Below are positions 54,704 through 64,000 of a stretch of DNA of 64,000 nucleotides, piece after piece. Under the pieces are notes generated by a model. It ran no database searches, was not told the origin of the DNA, and saw only the letters and a program-made list of their open reading frames with translations. Source of the stretch: an uncultured Aliiroseovarius sp. (GTDB taxonomy: Bacteria > Pseudomonadota > Alphaproteobacteria > Rhodobacterales > Rhodobacteraceae); NCBI RefSeq assembly GCF_947497285.1, contig NZ_CANMFT010000003.1, positions 124,001-188,000 of the forward strand, read 5' to 3'. The first letter of the stretch is position 1; each line of letters starts with the position of its first letter. A program made the translations under genes and the position numbers.

Positions 54704-56029
54704 ATGGAAAGCCGCCCGGAAATTCTGGATCAGGCGTTGGCCTATCTGACTCAGGCGTGGGAGATCGCGGAAGGGTGGCTGCTGTCTCCGGCGGCGTGGT
54801 CGCAATTCGCGGTGCTGGTGGTGGCCTATCTTGCTGCGCGGGTGGTGAACAGCAAGCTCGCGCCCTTTCTGACCAAGGTTCTGACGCCCGCGGAGGAGCG
54901 CACGAACCTGATTGCCAAGGCTCGACTTTTCACTCTGATTTTCTTGCCGCTGACGATGCCGTTGCTGGCGTGGGCCTTCACCGCGCTGGGCGAACAGGTG
55001 ACCCGATCGGTCTTTGGCTCCGGAGCGGTGATTGCGTTTGGGAAACGGGTCTTTCTGTTCCTTGCGGTGCGCGCTTTCGCGCGTCAAATCCTCAAGGATC
55101 CGTTCCTGAAGCTGATTGGCAAGTATGTTCTGGTGCCGGTGGCCGCACTTTATGCTGTCGGATTTTTGGGCCCGGTGGCGACTAAGCTGGACGAAACGAT
55201 CGTGCCGCTGGGCAATATGAGCTTCTCGCTGCTGTTCGCGATCCGCTTTGCAGTAATCAGCGGCCTTATCTATTGGTTTGGCAGATGGTCGAACGATCAA
55301 ACCGTGCAGGCGATCAAGCAGCAGAAAGAAATGCGCCCCGCCACGCGCGAATTGGCGGCCAAAGCGGCCGAGATCGGAATTTTTGGCGCCGCTTTTCTGA
55401 TCTTGATGAACATCATGGGCATCAACCTGACCTCGTTGGCGGTTCTGGGTGGTGCGATCGGTGTCGGTCTTGGCTTCGGTTTGCAGCAGATCGCCTCGAA
55501 CTTCATTTCGGGCGTCATCTTGCTTTTGGAAGGGCAAGCGACGGTTGGCGACTATGTTGAACTTGATGGCGGAGAAGCAGGCACCATCGTCAAAATGACC
55601 GCTCGCGCCGCCATATTAGAGACGTTTGACGGCCGTTGGATCGTGGTTCCCAATGAACATTTTATCACCACCCGGGTGGTGAACTATTCGGACGCAGGCA
55701 GCGCAAACCGGTATGAGGCACCCTTTTCCGTTAGCTATGATACCGACATTGAAGCTCTTTCCGAGATCATCGAAACCGAAGTTGCGAAGCTTGATTTCGT
55801 GCTGACTGACAGCGACGAACATATGCCCGACTGCGAGCTGCGCGCCTTTGGCGACAGCGGCATCGATTTCGCCTTGGAGTTCTGGGTCAACGGTATTGAC
55901 GATGGTCGCAACAAATTCACACCACGTGTGATGATGCAGATCTGGAAGACGCTGAAGGCCAACAACATCGAAATCCCATATCCGCATCGTGTGGTCGAAA
56001 TGAAGACCCCGGACAAAGCGCTTTCGTGA
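54704..56029 (+). CDS. MscS-family mechanosensitive channel
   Basis: Osmotic-downshock release channel, 441 residues. It has five or six N-terminal hydrophobic helices and the conserved pore-lining TM3 and beta domain (GGAIGVGLGFGLQQIASNF, ISGVILLLEGQATVGDYVEL, and PNEHFITTRVVNYS), with a C-terminal alpha/beta domain to residue 441. It is longer than E. coli MscS (286), with extra N-terminal membrane helices as in the YbiO/YnaI group. ATG 54704 follows AAGGGG by six bases and is preferred to ATG 54698. Overlaps the flavoprotein gene by 4 bp. Confidence 0.9.
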   Translation: MESRPEILDQALAYLTQAWEIAEGWLLSPAAWSQFAVLVVAYLAARVVNSKLAPFLTKVLTPAEERTNLIAKARLFTLIFLPLTMPLLAWAFTALGEQVTRSVFGSGAVIAFGKRVFLFLAVRAFARQILKDPFLKLIGKYVLVPVAALYAVGFLGPVATKLDETIVPLGNMSFSLLFAIRFAVISGLIYWFGRWSNDQTVQAIKQQKEMRPATRELAAKAAEIGIFGAAFLILMNIMGINLTSLAVLGGAIGVGLGFGLQQIASNFISGVILLLEGQATVGDYVELDGGEAGTIVKMTARAAILETFDGRWIVVPNEHFITTRVVNYSDAGSANRYEAPFSVSYDTDIEALSEIIETEVAKLDFVLTDSDEHMPDCELRAFGDSGIDFALEFWVNGIDDGRNKFTPRVMMQIWKTLKANNIEIPYPHRVVEMKTPDKALS

Positions 56030-57207
56030 AACGTGCGCTCGTCATCGGTGCGGGCCCTGCTGGGCTGATGGCGGCATCCCAATTGTCCGAAGCAGGCCTG
56101 TTGGTCACAATCGCCGACGCCAAGCCATCGCCAGCGCGCAAGTTTCTGATGGCGGGTAAATCCGGCCTGAACCTGACCAAGGACGAACCGCTTGAGGATT
56201 TTCTGGGCCATATCCATGGACCGGAAAGCTTGCGTCGGATCGTCGCTGCATTTGGCCCCGAGCATGTTCAGCGATGGGCGCAGAGCTTGGGACAGTCGGT
56301 GTTCACTGGCAGTTCGGGCCGGGTGTTCCCGAAAGCGATGAAGGCGTCACCGCTGTTGCGCGCGTGGCTGGCGCAATTGCAAGCGCGCGGCGTCACCCTG
56401 AACCGAGGCTGGCGCTGGGTTGGACTGGACGGTGGTTCGGTTGAGTTTCAGACCCCATCTGGCAGGCAGATCCTGACCCCCGACGTGACGGTGCTGGCAT
56501 TGGGCGGGGCAAGCTGGTCGCGATTGGGGTCAGATGGAAAATGGGTCTCTATCCTTGCGCAAAAGGGTGTCTATTGCACGCCGTTTGCGCCCTCGAATGC
56601 GGGTCTGCGCGTTGCTTGGTCGCCGCATATGGAGCGGCACTTCGGCGCGCCCATAAAGCCCGCGCGTTTGACCGCCGGTGATCGCACAGTGCTTGGTGAG
56701 TTCGTGATCTCGTCGCGTGGGCTGGAAGGCAGTGCGATCTATGCAATCAGCCGTGCGGTGCGTCAGGGAGCGGCGTTGACGGTTGATCTGGTTCCTGGGC
56801 GTGAGTTGGCGGATGTTGCCGCGCGGTTGGCTAAGCCCCAAGGCAAGACAAGCTTGTCGAACCATCTGCGAAAGACGCTCAAGCTTGATCCCGCGCGCAT
56901 TGCGCTGCTTCAGGAGTTTTCGCGCCCCCTCCCAAGCGATCCGCAGGCACTTGCGCGCTTGGTCAAAACGCTGCCGATCCGCCACAAAGGCCTGCGCCCA
57001 ATAGATGAAGCGATTTCGACTGCGGGCGGGCTGTCCTTTGATGCGCTGGATGATGGGCTGATGATCCGTGCCCTTCCCGGCGTCTTCGCTTGCGGCGAGA
57101 TGCTGGATTGGGACGCCCCAACGGGCGGCTATCTGTTGACCACCTGCTTTGCAACCGGTCACCACGCCGGGCACGCGGCGGCAAACTGGGTGCGCAATCA
57201 GGCCTGA
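56026..57207 (+). CDS. HI0933-like NAD(P)/FAD-dependent oxidoreductase (TIGR03862 type)
   Basis: The 393-residue flavoprotein has the N-terminal dinucleotide fold VIGAGPAGLMAASQLSEAG, the family motif KFLMAGKSGLNLTKDEP, and the C-terminal FACGEMLDWDAPTGGYLLTT near the FAD. Reaction unknown; the HI0933/YhiN group is uncharacterised. Start is GTG 56026, overlapping the channel stop, so the two are coupled. It converges on the GST gene with a 10-bp overlap. Confidence 0.88.
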   Translation: MKRALVIGAGPAGLMAASQLSEAGLLVTIADAKPSPARKFLMAGKSGLNLTKDEPLEDFLGHIHGPESLRRIVAAFGPEHVQRWAQSLGQSVFTGSSGRVFPKAMKASPLLRAWLAQLQARGVTLNRGWRWVGLDGGSVEFQTPSGRQILTPDVTVLALGGASWSRLGSDGKWVSILAQKGVYCTPFAPSNAGLRVAWSPHMERHFGAPIKPARLTAGDRTVLGEFVISSRGLEGSAIYAISRAVRQGAALTVDLVPGRELADVAARLAKPQGKTSLSNHLRKTLKLDPARIALLQEFSRPLPSDPQALARLVKTLPIRHKGLRPIDEAISTAGGLSFDALDDGLMIRALPGVFACGEMLDWDAPTGGYLLTTCFATGHHAGHAAANWVRNQA

Positions 57208-57788
57208 GAGGCGCGTTGATACGCCCCACGGCTTCGCAGAGGTTTGGCGTAAGCACGGAAATCGGTGTTCTCCAGTGGGAAACCCGCCGCAATCGCCCAT
57301 GTTCCGCAATGCACCGCTAGAATGTCCGGCACGGTCATTTTTTCACCCATCAGGAAGGGCGCATCCCCTTTGCGTCGCATCAGCTCGTCAATCGACTGGG
57401 AAAACTCCCATTTCAGGCTCTGTTTCACCTCGGGAACACGTTTTTCCTTGGGCAGGACAAAGGTGTGCCGTGCGGCCGTCCACAACGTTGCGTCCAGCTC
57501 ATCAAGGATGAACTGGGTAAATCCATCCTGCCGTGCTCGTTCGATCGTCCCTGCAGGGTGTGTCATGTCGCCATGTTTGTCAGCCAGATACTGGATGATC
57601 GCGGTGCTGTCCGTCAGAACCGCCGTGCCATCCAAAAGCACCGGCACCTTGCCAGCCGGGTTGAACGCCATGAGTGCGTCAGAGCGTGGAGGGTGCGTCA
57701 TCCGCGCATAGCTTTGGCCAAGCTCCTCTAGCATCCAGAGGACCCGGAAGGTGCGGGTCACGGTTGGTCCGATAACGGTATAGTTCAT
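57198..57788 (-). CDS. Glutathione S-transferase family protein
   Basis: The 196-residue product begins as a GST N-terminal domain (YTVIGPTVTRTFRVLWMLEELG, FNPAGKVPVLLDG, LTDSTAIIQYLADKHG with the cis-Pro and Ser) and ends with a helical C-terminal domain (PFLMGEKMTVPDILAVHCG). It lacks the Tyr of alpha/mu/pi GSTs and is likely beta- or theta-like. It overlaps holA by 4 bp (ATGA). Confidence 0.87.
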   Translation of the reverse strand: MNYTVIGPTVTRTFRVLWMLEELGQSYARMTHPPRSDALMAFNPAGKVPVLLDGTAVLTDSTAIIQYLADKHGDMTHPAGTIERARQDGFTQFILDELDATLWTAARHTFVLPKEKRVPEVKQSLKWEFSQSIDELMRRKGDAPFLMGEKMTVPDILAVHCGTWAIAAGFPLENTDFRAYAKPLRSRGAYQRASQA

Positions 57789-58810
57789 GCTCGGCTACCT
57801 AACATTGCCAGCCGGATCAACATGCGTTCCGTCAACGCCATCACCGGGGCCTTTTGCGCAGAGCGCAAGGTAAGGTCTGTTTCGACCAGAATTTCCAATG
57901 CTTGTTCAAGCCGCCTTAGGCCCCATTGCTGGGCCTGTCGCACCATGCGGTCGCGATTCTTGAAGTGAACCGGCGGGCGCAGACGGTTGATACCTTGGCC
58001 GGGGCCGCCCGGATCGGCGCAGGCTGCATGTAAAAGCCGGAAATGTCGGGTCGCATTGATGCAAATCCAGACCGGGTCGCTGCCTTGGCCCTGCAATCGG
58101 GTCAAAAGAGGGCCGATTTCGCCCGATCGGCCTTCGGCAACCGTGTGCAGAAGGTCGTCCATTTCGGCTTCGACGGAAGCCGGCGCGACGGCCAACACGT
58201 CATCCGTGGTCACCGGGCTTGCGTCGGAAAGCTTGTAGAGCCCCAGCTTTTCTACGGTTTGCCGGAAATCACCTGGGTCCAACACACGTGACAGGCCGAC
58301 CAGCTCATTCATCGCTTCGGGGCCAATCTGGCCGACGCCGGCGCGCTTTAGATCTGCCTCGATTTCGTCGCGCGACGGGGGGTCATCATAGATGCCAACT
58401 GCAAACGCGTTGGGATGACCTTCAAAGAGCTTGCGCAACTTGCCGCGCGGCTTCAGGTTGCCCGCCGTTACCACGACCTGCGCGTCCCCGTCTTTCCAGC
58501 CGTCCAGCGCGGACAGGATCACATCGGCGATGGTTTCAGTGGCATCCTCGACAAAGGCAACGCGCGGGCCGGGGAAAAACCCCTGCGCCTTGATCGCATC
58601 GGTCAGAAGCGCCGGATCTTTCCGCAATTCACCGGCGGAAATGCGGGTCAGACGCATTTCTTCGTCGCCCTGAGGACCAATTAGGTTTTTGATCAGCTCT
58701 TGCCGTTTCAGCGCAACGCGCATCGCGTCGCCGCCAAAGATCAAAACGCCAGTGCGCCCGGTGTCAGGCTTGGCGAAATACCGAGAGGCATCGCGTGGCG
58801 CGAGCTTCAT
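57785..58810 (-). CDS. holA: HolA, DNA polymerase III delta subunit
   Basis: Clamp-loader subunit that opens the beta sliding clamp. The 341-residue product has the AAA-like N-terminal domain (VLIFGGDAMRVALKRQELI), a middle LTRISAGEL and VFVED-type stretch, and a C-terminal collar domain with GQGSDPVWICINATRHFRLLHA. The family is low in motifs, but the lptE-holA arrangement after leuS confirms it. Overlaps lptE by 4 bp upstream and the GST by 4 bp downstream. Confidence 0.93.
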   Translation of the reverse strand: MKLAPRDASRYFAKPDTGRTGVLIFGGDAMRVALKRQELIKNLIGPQGDEEMRLTRISAGELRKDPALLTDAIKAQGFFPGPRVAFVEDATETIADVILSALDGWKDGDAQVVVTAGNLKPRGKLRKLFEGHPNAFAVGIYDDPPSRDEIEADLKRAGVGQIGPEAMNELVGLSRVLDPGDFRQTVEKLGLYKLSDASPVTTDDVLAVAPASVEAEMDDLLHTVAEGRSGEIGPLLTRLQGQGSDPVWICINATRHFRLLHAACADPGGPGQGINRLRPPVHFKNRDRMVRQAQQWGLRRLEQALEILVETDLTLRSAQKAPVMALTERMLIRLAMLGSRA

Positions 58811-59304
58811 TCGTCCCAGCCCGAGTAGGTCGCCGCGAACCGCGTAACCATCAGGTCGGCCAGCGAGACCATCAGGCGCCGATAGGCGTCGCGTTCCACC
58901 GAAGCGGTCGAAACCGTCGAGCCCTCGGTCGAATAGGACGCGAAGTTTGACACGCTGCCTTGCTGCACGACTTCACCGGTCGCAATCGCAGTCACGGCGA
59001 ATTCGATTGCGCCAAGCACCTGCGTGCGCGTGATCTCCTGACGCGGCGTGACGCCCACACCTTCGGCGCGTGTGGTGATCGTATAGTCCAGCTTGTAGGG
59101 CGCAGCGAGATTGCGGCCCAACCGCTCTTCCAGCCGTTTTACCAGTTCATAGCTGTTGGCGTCGGACGGCGCGGCGATGGTTACGGCCCCGCGCAACCCG
59201 TCAGCCGACCCACCCGGCGCATAGACCGGGGTAAATCCGCAAGCGGATAGCGCCGCCGTGGCGACCAATGAGGTCAGGAAAAACCGGCGATCAGACAACG
59301 ACAT
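58807..59304 (-). CDS. lptE: LptE, LPS assembly lipoprotein
   Basis: Outer-membrane lipoprotein that plugs the LptD translocon. The 165-residue product has a lipoprotein signal with lipobox LSAC near residue 22, then [11 protein letters not shown] and the LptE core ([36 protein letters not shown]). It overlaps leuS by 14 bp and holA by 4 bp, so the three form one operon. LptD is not in the window. Confidence 0.92.
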   Translation of the reverse strand: MSLSDRRFFLTSLVATAALSACGFTPVYAPGGSADGLRGAVTIAAPSDANSYELVKRLEERLGRNLAAPYKLDYTITTRAEGVGVTPRQEITRTQVLGAIEFAVTAIATGEVVQQGSVSNFASYSTEGSTVSTASVERDAYRRLMVSLADLMVTRFAATYSGWDE

Positions 59305-61834
59305 TCACAATGCGCCCCGGAACCACGATGACTTTCTTGGGCGACTTGCCATCAAGCGCCCTGATCACAGCATCCTCGGCCAGCGCCAGTTTTTCAACCT
59401 CGGCCTTGTCCATATCCTTCGGCACGCTGATTTCTGCGCGCCGTTTGCCGTTGATCTGGATGGGCAGGGTGACTGTGTCGTCGACCAGCATCGCCTCGTC
59501 CGCTTTGGGCCATGGGGCTTGGGCCGCCAGCCCTTCTCCACCCAGCATTTGCCAGATTTCTTCCGACAGGTGCGGGGTCATCGGGCTCATCAACTGGGCC
59601 AGTGCTTGCATCGCTTGTTTCTGGGCCTTGCCGCCAGCTTTCGACTTCGCGATGGCGTTCTGAAAGGCGTAAAGCTTGGCGATGGCGGCGTTAAAGCCGA
59701 AGCTTTCAATGCCCATCGTCACATCATGGATCGCCTTGTGCATGGCGCGCAGAAGGTCGGTGTCATCGCCGTCTGCATCGTCCATTTCCGCGATCTTGGT
59801 GGCGGTGGCGTGGACGCGGGCCAAGTGCTTGGCTGCGGCTTCCGCACCCGACGCGGTCCATTCCACGTCGCGTTCGGGCGGCGAATCGCTCAGCACGAAC
59901 CAGCGGGCGGTATCGGCGCCGAAGGATGAGATGATGTTCGCCGGATCGACCACATTTTTCTTGGATTTCGACATTTTGGCGGATGGGATGACCTCGACCT
60001 CGGTCCCGCAGGCCCCAAGGCGCGCACCGCTTTCGGTCCACTCGATGTCTTCGGGCAAGTGATACACGGGCCGGTCGTTTTCATCGCGTGTGACATAGAT
60101 TTCATGCGTCACCATGCCCTGCGTGAACAGCGCATTGAACGGCTCGATCGCCTTGTCAGGCAGATGGCCGCAGATGTTCATCGCGCGGGCGAAGAAGCGG
60201 GAATAGAGCAGGTGCAGGATCGCGTGTTCGATGCCGCCGATATACTGGTCGACATTCATCCAATAAGACGCGTCGTCCATATCAGTGGGCGTGGCCGCGT
60301 TGGGGGACGTGAAGCGCGCGAAATACCAGGACGAATCGACAAACGTGTCCATCGTGTCGGTTTCGCGCTGGGCAGGCTTGCCGCAGGACGGACATTTGCA
60401 GTTGCGCCATGTCGGGTGACGGTCCAGTGGGTTGCCGGGCACGTCAAACGTGACGTCCTCGGGCAGTTTAACCGGCAAATTCTCTTTCTTTTCAGGCACA
60501 ACGCCGCAGTCGGGGCAATGAACGACGGGAATCGGGCAGCCCCAATAGCGCTGGCGGGATAGGCCCCAGTCGCGCAGGCGGAACTTCTCGACGCCTTTGC
60601 CCCAGCCAGCCTTTTCGGCAAACGCAATGGTGGCCTCTATCGCCTCGTCGCCCGTGGCCTCGTCCAAATCAGCGAAGTGGTTGATCCATTTCACTTTTTC
60701 GGTTTTTGGCGGCACGAAGGCGTCATTCTTGACGGGTTGCGGATCGTCCAGCGACAGGAATGTGTCGATCACCGGCAGATCATACTTGCGGCAGAAATCG
60801 AGGTCGCGCTGGTCATGGGCCGGGCAGGCGAAGATCGCGCCGGTGCCGTAATCCATCAGGATGAAGTTGGCGATCCAGACCGGCAGTTCCCAATTCGGGT
60901 CCAGCGGATGTTTCACGCGGATGCCGGTGTCGTAACCCAGCTTCTCGGCAGTTTCGATGGCCTCTTCCGTGGTGCCGCCCTTGCGCATATCGGCAAGTTT
61001 GGCGGCAATCTCGGGGTTTTCGGCTTCCAGTGCTTTGGAAATTGGGTGGTCGGGCGAGATACCGATGAAGGACGCGCCCATCAGCGTGTCGGGGCGGGTC
61101 GTATAGACCTCAATCTCGCCGCCATCCACACGTTCAAAGCTGAATTGCAGACCTTGCGAGCGGCCAATCCAGTTGGCCTGCATGGTGCGCACCTTCTCGG
61201 GCCAGTTGTCCAGCCCGTCCAGCGCCTCCAACAATTCGGCGGAATAATCCGAGATCTTGAAGAACCATTGCGTCAGATCGCGACGCTCCACCGGGGCACC
61301 GGATCGCCAACCGCAGCCGTCGATCACCTGTTCATTGGCCAGAACGGTCATATCGACCGGATCCCAGTTCACCGTGGCGTTCTTGCGGTAAACCAGCCCG
61401 CGCTCCATGAAATCAATGAACATGGATTGCTGCTGGCCGTAATATTCCGGGTCGCAGGTGGCGAATTCGCGCGACCAGTCGATGGACAGGCCCAAAGGCT
61501 TCATCTGACCCTTCATGGTCTTGATGTTGTCATAGGTCCACGTGCCGGGGTGGCCACCCTGCGCCATTGCCGCGTTTTCAGCCGGCATCCCGAACGCATC
61601 CCATCCCATCGGGTGCAACACACTGTAACCACAGGAAGATTTGTAGCGCGCGATCACGTCGCCCATGGTGTAGTTGCGCACGTGCCCCATATGGATGCGG
61701 CCCGATGGGTAGGGAAACATCTCAAGCACATAATACTTGGGGCGGGTTTCATCTCGCTTGGCGGTGAAAATCCCGGCCGTGTCCCAGGCTTCTTGCCATT
61801 TCGGTTCGATATCGGCGGCGGTGTATCGCGACAT
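59291..61834 (-). CDS. leuS: Leucyl-tRNA synthetase
   Basis: Class Ia synthetase charging tRNA-Leu. The 847-residue protein has the HIGH-type motif [15 protein letters not shown] near residue 45, the CP1 editing domain (about 220-410, including [17 protein letters not shown]), a zinc-type CPDCG...CPSCG pair in the ZN1-like region, the KMSKS motif [14 protein letters not shown], and the C-terminal anticodon-binding domain. Full length. It begins the leuS-lptE-holA operon; its upstream gap contains the terminator of the DUF3576 gene. Confidence 0.98.
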   Translation of the reverse strand: MSRYTAADIEPKWQEAWDTAGIFTAKRDETRPKYYVLEMFPYPSGRIHMGHVRNYTMGDVIARYKSSCGYSVLHPMGWDAFGMPAENAAMAQGGHPGTWTYDNIKTMKGQMKPLGLSIDWSREFATCDPEYYGQQQSMFIDFMERGLVYRKNATVNWDPVDMTVLANEQVIDGCGWRSGAPVERRDLTQWFFKISDYSAELLEALDGLDNWPEKVRTMQANWIGRSQGLQFSFERVDGGEIEVYTTRPDTLMGASFIGISPDHPISKALEAENPEIAAKLADMRKGGTTEEAIETAEKLGYDTGIRVKHPLDPNWELPVWIANFILMDYGTGAIFACPAHDQRDLDFCRKYDLPVIDTFLSLDDPQPVKNDAFVPPKTEKVKWINHFADLDEATGDEAIEATIAFAEKAGWGKGVEKFRLRDWGLSRQRYWGCPIPVVHCPDCGVVPEKKENLPVKLPEDVTFDVPGNPLDRHPTWRNCKCPSCGKPAQRETDTMDTFVDSSWYFARFTSPNAATPTDMDDASYWMNVDQYIGGIEHAILHLLYSRFFARAMNICGHLPDKAIEPFNALFTQGMVTHEIYVTRDENDRPVYHLPEDIEWTESGARLGACGTEVEVIPSAKMSKSKKNVVDPANIISSFGADTARWFVLSDSPPERDVEWTASGAEAAAKHLARVHATATKIAEMDDADGDDTDLLRAMHKAIHDVTMGIESFGFNAAIAKLYAFQNAIAKSKAGGKAQKQAMQALAQLMSPMTPHLSEEIWQMLGGEGLAAQAPWPKADEAMLVDDTVTLPIQINGKRRAEISVPKDMDKAEVEKLALAEDAVIRALDGKSPKKVIVVPGRIVNVVV

Positions 61835-61858
61835 GGGGTCGTGTCCTTGATGTAGAAA

Positions 61859-61879
61859 CGCCGGGCGTGTGGCCCGGCG
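61859..61879 (-). terminator. Weak terminator-like hairpin downstream of the DUF3576 gene
   Basis: Perfect 8-bp stem CGCCGGGC / GCCCGGCG with a five-base loop, followed by only TTTC on the minus strand, so termination may be partial and allow read-through into leuS. Confidence 0.6.
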
Positions 61880-61908
61880 CTTGTCTTATTCCTATGGTCG
61901 ATCCGGGT

Positions 61909-62424
61909 CTAGAGGTTGCCGTCACGAATCCGCAGCTGGCGCGCGCGGGTCAGGATCGCATCTTCGACCTTGCGCACCGCTTCGGCACTGGCCGGACCGG
62001 AGCTTGTATAAAGCGCAACTGACAGCGACCGGGCGTCCAACGCGGGGTCGCGCACATAAACGGTGGCTTTATGGGCGGTGCCGCCACCGGGCGGACGACC
62101 AAAGCCAAAGACGATGATACCCGAGAAAGGATCAGCCGCCTGAACCGGCATGAAGCTCAATACATCCAACGAAGCGTTCCAGATATAGCGGTTCACCTCG
62201 ACCGTGGTATTGGGGTCGTCCACGTTCTTGAACAGATCCCAGATGGTTTCACGCGGCTCTTCTGCTTGAGGGGTATGGCGAATCGCCTGACCCTGCTGCT
62301 GGTTGTTTCCAGAACCACCAAAGATATTGCCGGACCCGGCAGATCCGCTACCGCCACCGCAGGCAGACAGCCCGAGAATGCCAACCAATGAAATCCCGAA
62401 TGCGACAGACTTGACGATGCGCAT
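61909..62424 (-). CDS. DUF3576-type outer-membrane lipoprotein
   Basis: The 171-residue product has a lipoprotein signal (lipobox LSAC near residue 22), a Gly/Ser/Asn-rich linker (GGGSGSAGSGNIFGGSGNNQ), then the DUF3576 core (TIWDLFKNVDDPNTTVEVNRY and LSFMPVQAADPFSGIIVFGFG). Role unknown. The ATG 62424 is the start supported by the signal; the frame is open to 62577. It is divergent from the porin gene and usually found near leuS-lptE in Rhodobacterales. Possibly envelope-related given the neighbours. Confidence 0.86.
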   Translation of the reverse strand: MRIVKSVAFGISLVGILGLSACGGGSGSAGSGNIFGGSGNNQQQGQAIRHTPQAEEPRETIWDLFKNVDDPNTTVEVNRYIWNASLDVLSFMPVQAADPFSGIIVFGFGRPPGGGTAHKATVYVRDPALDARSLSVALYTSSGPASAEAVRKVEDAILTRARQLRIRDGNL

Positions 62425-62661
62425 AAAACAGCCCCGTTTCCTCAATTTCCTCTTGTTAGTATATAAGGGCCATGAGGCGAGCAAGCGTTTTCCCAAAAGC
62501 GGCCCGTGCACGCCAAACCGCTGGAAAAGACGGGTATTCCTGTGATCGGGATGATGAGCTTGGCGAAACTGTGGCATAGAAGCACCAATTCCGGCCGCAA
62601 TCCGAATTCTGGTTTAGCATTTCTTGCAAACCTCGGCGGAAAGGTAGATTGAACCATCATA

Positions 62662-62687
62662 CTCAATTCGGATTTCCCTGAATTGAG
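62662..62687. repeat. 8-bp inverted repeat in the porin upstream region
   Basis: CTCAATTC and GAATTGAG flank ten bases, about 35 bp before the porin start. It could be a regulator site or a 5'-UTR hairpin controlling porin translation. No clear promoter could be placed in the rest of the 296-bp gap (62425-62720). Confidence 0.65.
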
Positions 62688-62720
62688 GTGCACTCTTGAA
62701 AACACATGAGGGAAAACGAA

Positions 62721-63557
62721 ATGAAAAAGATTCTCTTCGCTTCGACCGCCCTGGTTGCTTCGGCTGGCTTTGCTGCCGCTGAAATCAGCTTCTCGGGCGA
62801 AGCCGGTATGGGCTTCATCTACGACGACGTTTCTGGCGACTGGTCGCCCGACTACTACACCACTCTGTCGGTTTCGATGACTGGTGAAACTGATGGCGGC
62901 TTGGGCTTCGGCGCAGACTTCGACATCACGACCGCAAATGGCGCTAGCCTGGTCGACCAAACCACTGTTTATATCGAAGGCGGCTTCGGCAAGTTCTCGG
63001 TTGGTAACGTTGGTTCGGCTGTTGACGAAAAACTGGGTCTGTCGGACATCGGTTACTCGGGCCTCGGCACCGACAACGTTGCAGAAGCTCTGGTTGACGC
63101 TGCCGACATGGGCAACGTGATGTATGATGGCACCTTCGGTGACTTCGGTGTTGCAATGTCGTACGACATGCAAGGCATGGAGAACTTCTCGATCGCCGCC
63201 ACCTACAACATGGGCGACTACAACTTCGGCATCGGTTATGATGACTGGGGCAACATCGCTGCTGGCAGCGCATTCCACGTGAAAGCTGGCGCTAATATCG
63301 CTGACTTCTCGCTGAACGCTCTGTATTCGCGCGCCGACGATGCTGACATCACTTCCTACGGTATCACTGCTGGCTACACCATGGGTGCAGTTGGTGTGAC
63401 CGCCGCTTACTCGGAAGTCGACGTTGCTGGTGTTTCGGCTGACGCATACGGCATTGGTGTTAAATACGACCTGGGTGGCGGTGCTTCCGTCAACGCTGGC
63501 GTCGGTGAAGTTGGCGGCGTGACCGTTGCTGACCTCGGCATCATCATGGTATTCTAA
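62721..63557 (+). CDS. Small outer-membrane porin
   Basis: The 278-residue porin has a signal peptide (MKKILFASTALVASAGFAAA, cleavage before EISFSG), repeated amphipathic beta-strands rich in Gly, Asp and Tyr, and the terminal Phe (LGIIMVF) needed for outer-membrane insertion. Its pattern matches the gram-negative porin family of Rhodobacterales, which form trimeric general-diffusion pores. GAGGGAAAACGAA lies before ATG 62721. Codon choice is strongly biased (GGC, TTC, TCG), typical of an abundant protein. Followed by a strong terminator. Confidence 0.9.
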   Translation: MKKILFASTALVASAGFAAAEISFSGEAGMGFIYDDVSGDWSPDYYTTLSVSMTGETDGGLGFGADFDITTANGASLVDQTTVYIEGGFGKFSVGNVGSAVDEKLGLSDIGYSGLGTDNVAEALVDAADMGNVMYDGTFGDFGVAMSYDMQGMENFSIAATYNMGDYNFGIGYDDWGNIAAGSAFHVKAGANIADFSLNALYSRADDADITSYGITAGYTMGAVGVTAAYSEVDVAGVSADAYGIGVKYDLGGGASVNAGVGEVGGVTVADLGIIMVF

Positions 63558-63581
63558 TTCTAACGGATTAGTTACTTAGGG

Positions 63582-63613
63582 AAGAGCGGGCCTTGTGCCC
63601 GCTCTTTTCTTTT
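63582..63613 (+). terminator. Rho-independent terminator of the porin gene
   Basis: Perfect 10-bp stem AAGAGCGGGC / GCCCGCTCTT with a five-base loop, followed by TTTTCTTTT. It isolates porin transcription from yggS. Confidence 0.95.
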
Positions 63614-63653
63614 GGGACACCTGTATCTGAACCATCAGACAACCGGGGTGCCC

Positions 63654-64000
63654 ATGCCGCTTTCAGATATCCAGGATCGTATCGCCAAGGAAGAAACCCG
63701 CACAGGTCGTGCGCCGGGATCGACCAAGCTGATTGCAGTTTCCAAAGTTCAGCCGCTGGAACGGATCGTTTCAGTGCTTGAAGAAGGCCACCGCGTTTTC
63801 GGAGAGAACAAGGTGCAAGAAGCCGCTGGCAAATGGCCGGACCTGAAAGCGCGTTTCGACGGGGTCGAGCTGCATTTGATCGGCCCGCTGCAATCCAACA
63901 AGACCCGTCAGGCGATGGGCTTGTTCGACGTGATCCATTCGGTTGACCGCCCCAAGCTGGCCCGCGCCATCGCCCGCATCGCCGAAGAAGAAGGGCATTG
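63654..64000 (+). CDS. yggS: YggS/PLPBP family pyridoxal-phosphate homeostasis protein (3' end outside window)
   Basis: PLP-binding protein that buffers vitamin B6 in the cell. The first 115 or so of about 220 residues are present: MPLSDIQDRIAKEETRTGRA, the PLP Lys motif LIAVSKV, FGENKVQEA, LHLIGPLQSNKT and HSVDRPKLARAIA. CGGGG lies five bases before ATG 63654. It starts 41 bp after the porin terminator. The family is certain; the cut is only due to the window end. Confidence 0.95.
   Translation, partial: MPLSDIQDRIAKEETRTGRAPGSTKLIAVSKVQPLERIVSVLEEGHRVFGENKVQEAAGKWPDLKARFDGVELHLIGPLQSNKTRQAMGLFDVIHSVDRPKLARAIARIAEEEGH

Noticed and set aside
54344-55537. 397-codon open frame on the minus strand antisense to the MscS gene.
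   Set aside because: Arg/His/Gln-rich shadow with no recognisable domain; the plus-strand MscS protein explains the region.

Overview
The window is a contiguous piece of chromosome from an alphaproteobacterium, most likely a marine Rhodobacteraceae (Roseobacter-type) species. The evidence is moderately high GC, a CcrM-type GANTC methyltransferase, a dnaK promoter with an alphaproteobacterial heat-shock sigma pattern, the gene sets rimP-nusA-ylxR-infB, lptC-lptA-lptB-hpf-ptsN, leuS-lptE-holA and dsbA/DUF721/mutY, a SoeABC-like sulfite dehydrogenase, and several families best known from Rhodobacterales (DUF5928, DUF3576, PstS-OmpA fusion). Genes are densely packed with many 1-4 bp overlaps and no intergenic gap above about 300 bp. 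I see no prophage, insertion sequence, integron or CRISPR array.

Layout. 1-7.3 kb: ubiG (cut by the window edge), a proline iminopeptidase, then the translation operon rimP-nusA-ylxR/L7Ae-infB closed by a strong terminator. 7.3-14.7 kb: a 46-residue small gene, mutT, argJ, a periplasmic parvulin, secA and a PstS-OmpA fusion. 14.7-19.5 kb: radC, dnaJ, dnaK and an AlkB-type DNA repair dioxygenase. 19.5-29.7 kb: a surface-glycan block with an orphan polysaccharide-export permease, cysQ, kdsB, galU, four glycosyltransferases and a tandem-domain sulfotransferase. 29.7-33.7 kb: ptsN, hpf, lptB, lptA, lptC and rnd. 33.7-38.2 kb: soeCBA. 38.4-47.9 kb: a lipase-like hydrolase, a Kdo-transferase-like gene, lpxK, a DsbA-like protein, a DciA-like DUF721 protein, mutY, an alkane-hydroxylase-like enzyme, a GST, ccrM and rnhB. 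48-53 kb: a His-rich secreted protein, a small secreted protein overlapping a membrane-anchored winged-helix regulator, tRNA-Arg(CCT), a LacI-type repressor with operator-like palindromes, an IMPase-family phosphatase and pmbA/tldE. 53-64 kb: an SDR and a crotonase, an MscS channel, a flavoprotein, a GST, holA, lptE, leuS, a DUF3576 lipoprotein, a small porin and the start of yggS.

How the genes fit together. Envelope biogenesis dominates: Kdo activation (kdsB), a Kdo transferase homologue, lipid A kinase (lpxK) and LPS export (lptA, lptB, lptC, lptE) all lie in 40 kb. The 19.5-29.7 kb block also holds what a sulfated surface glycan would need: sugar activation (galU, kdsB), chain building and branching (four transferases), a probable PAPS-dependent sulfotransferase, CysQ to destroy the PAP by-product, and an export permease. 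This link is an inference from gene content. The least-explained items are the sulfotransferase and DUF5928 pair, the membrane-tethered C-terminal winged-helix regulator with its small secreted partner, and hairpins placed over the radC start and between dnaK and dnaJ.
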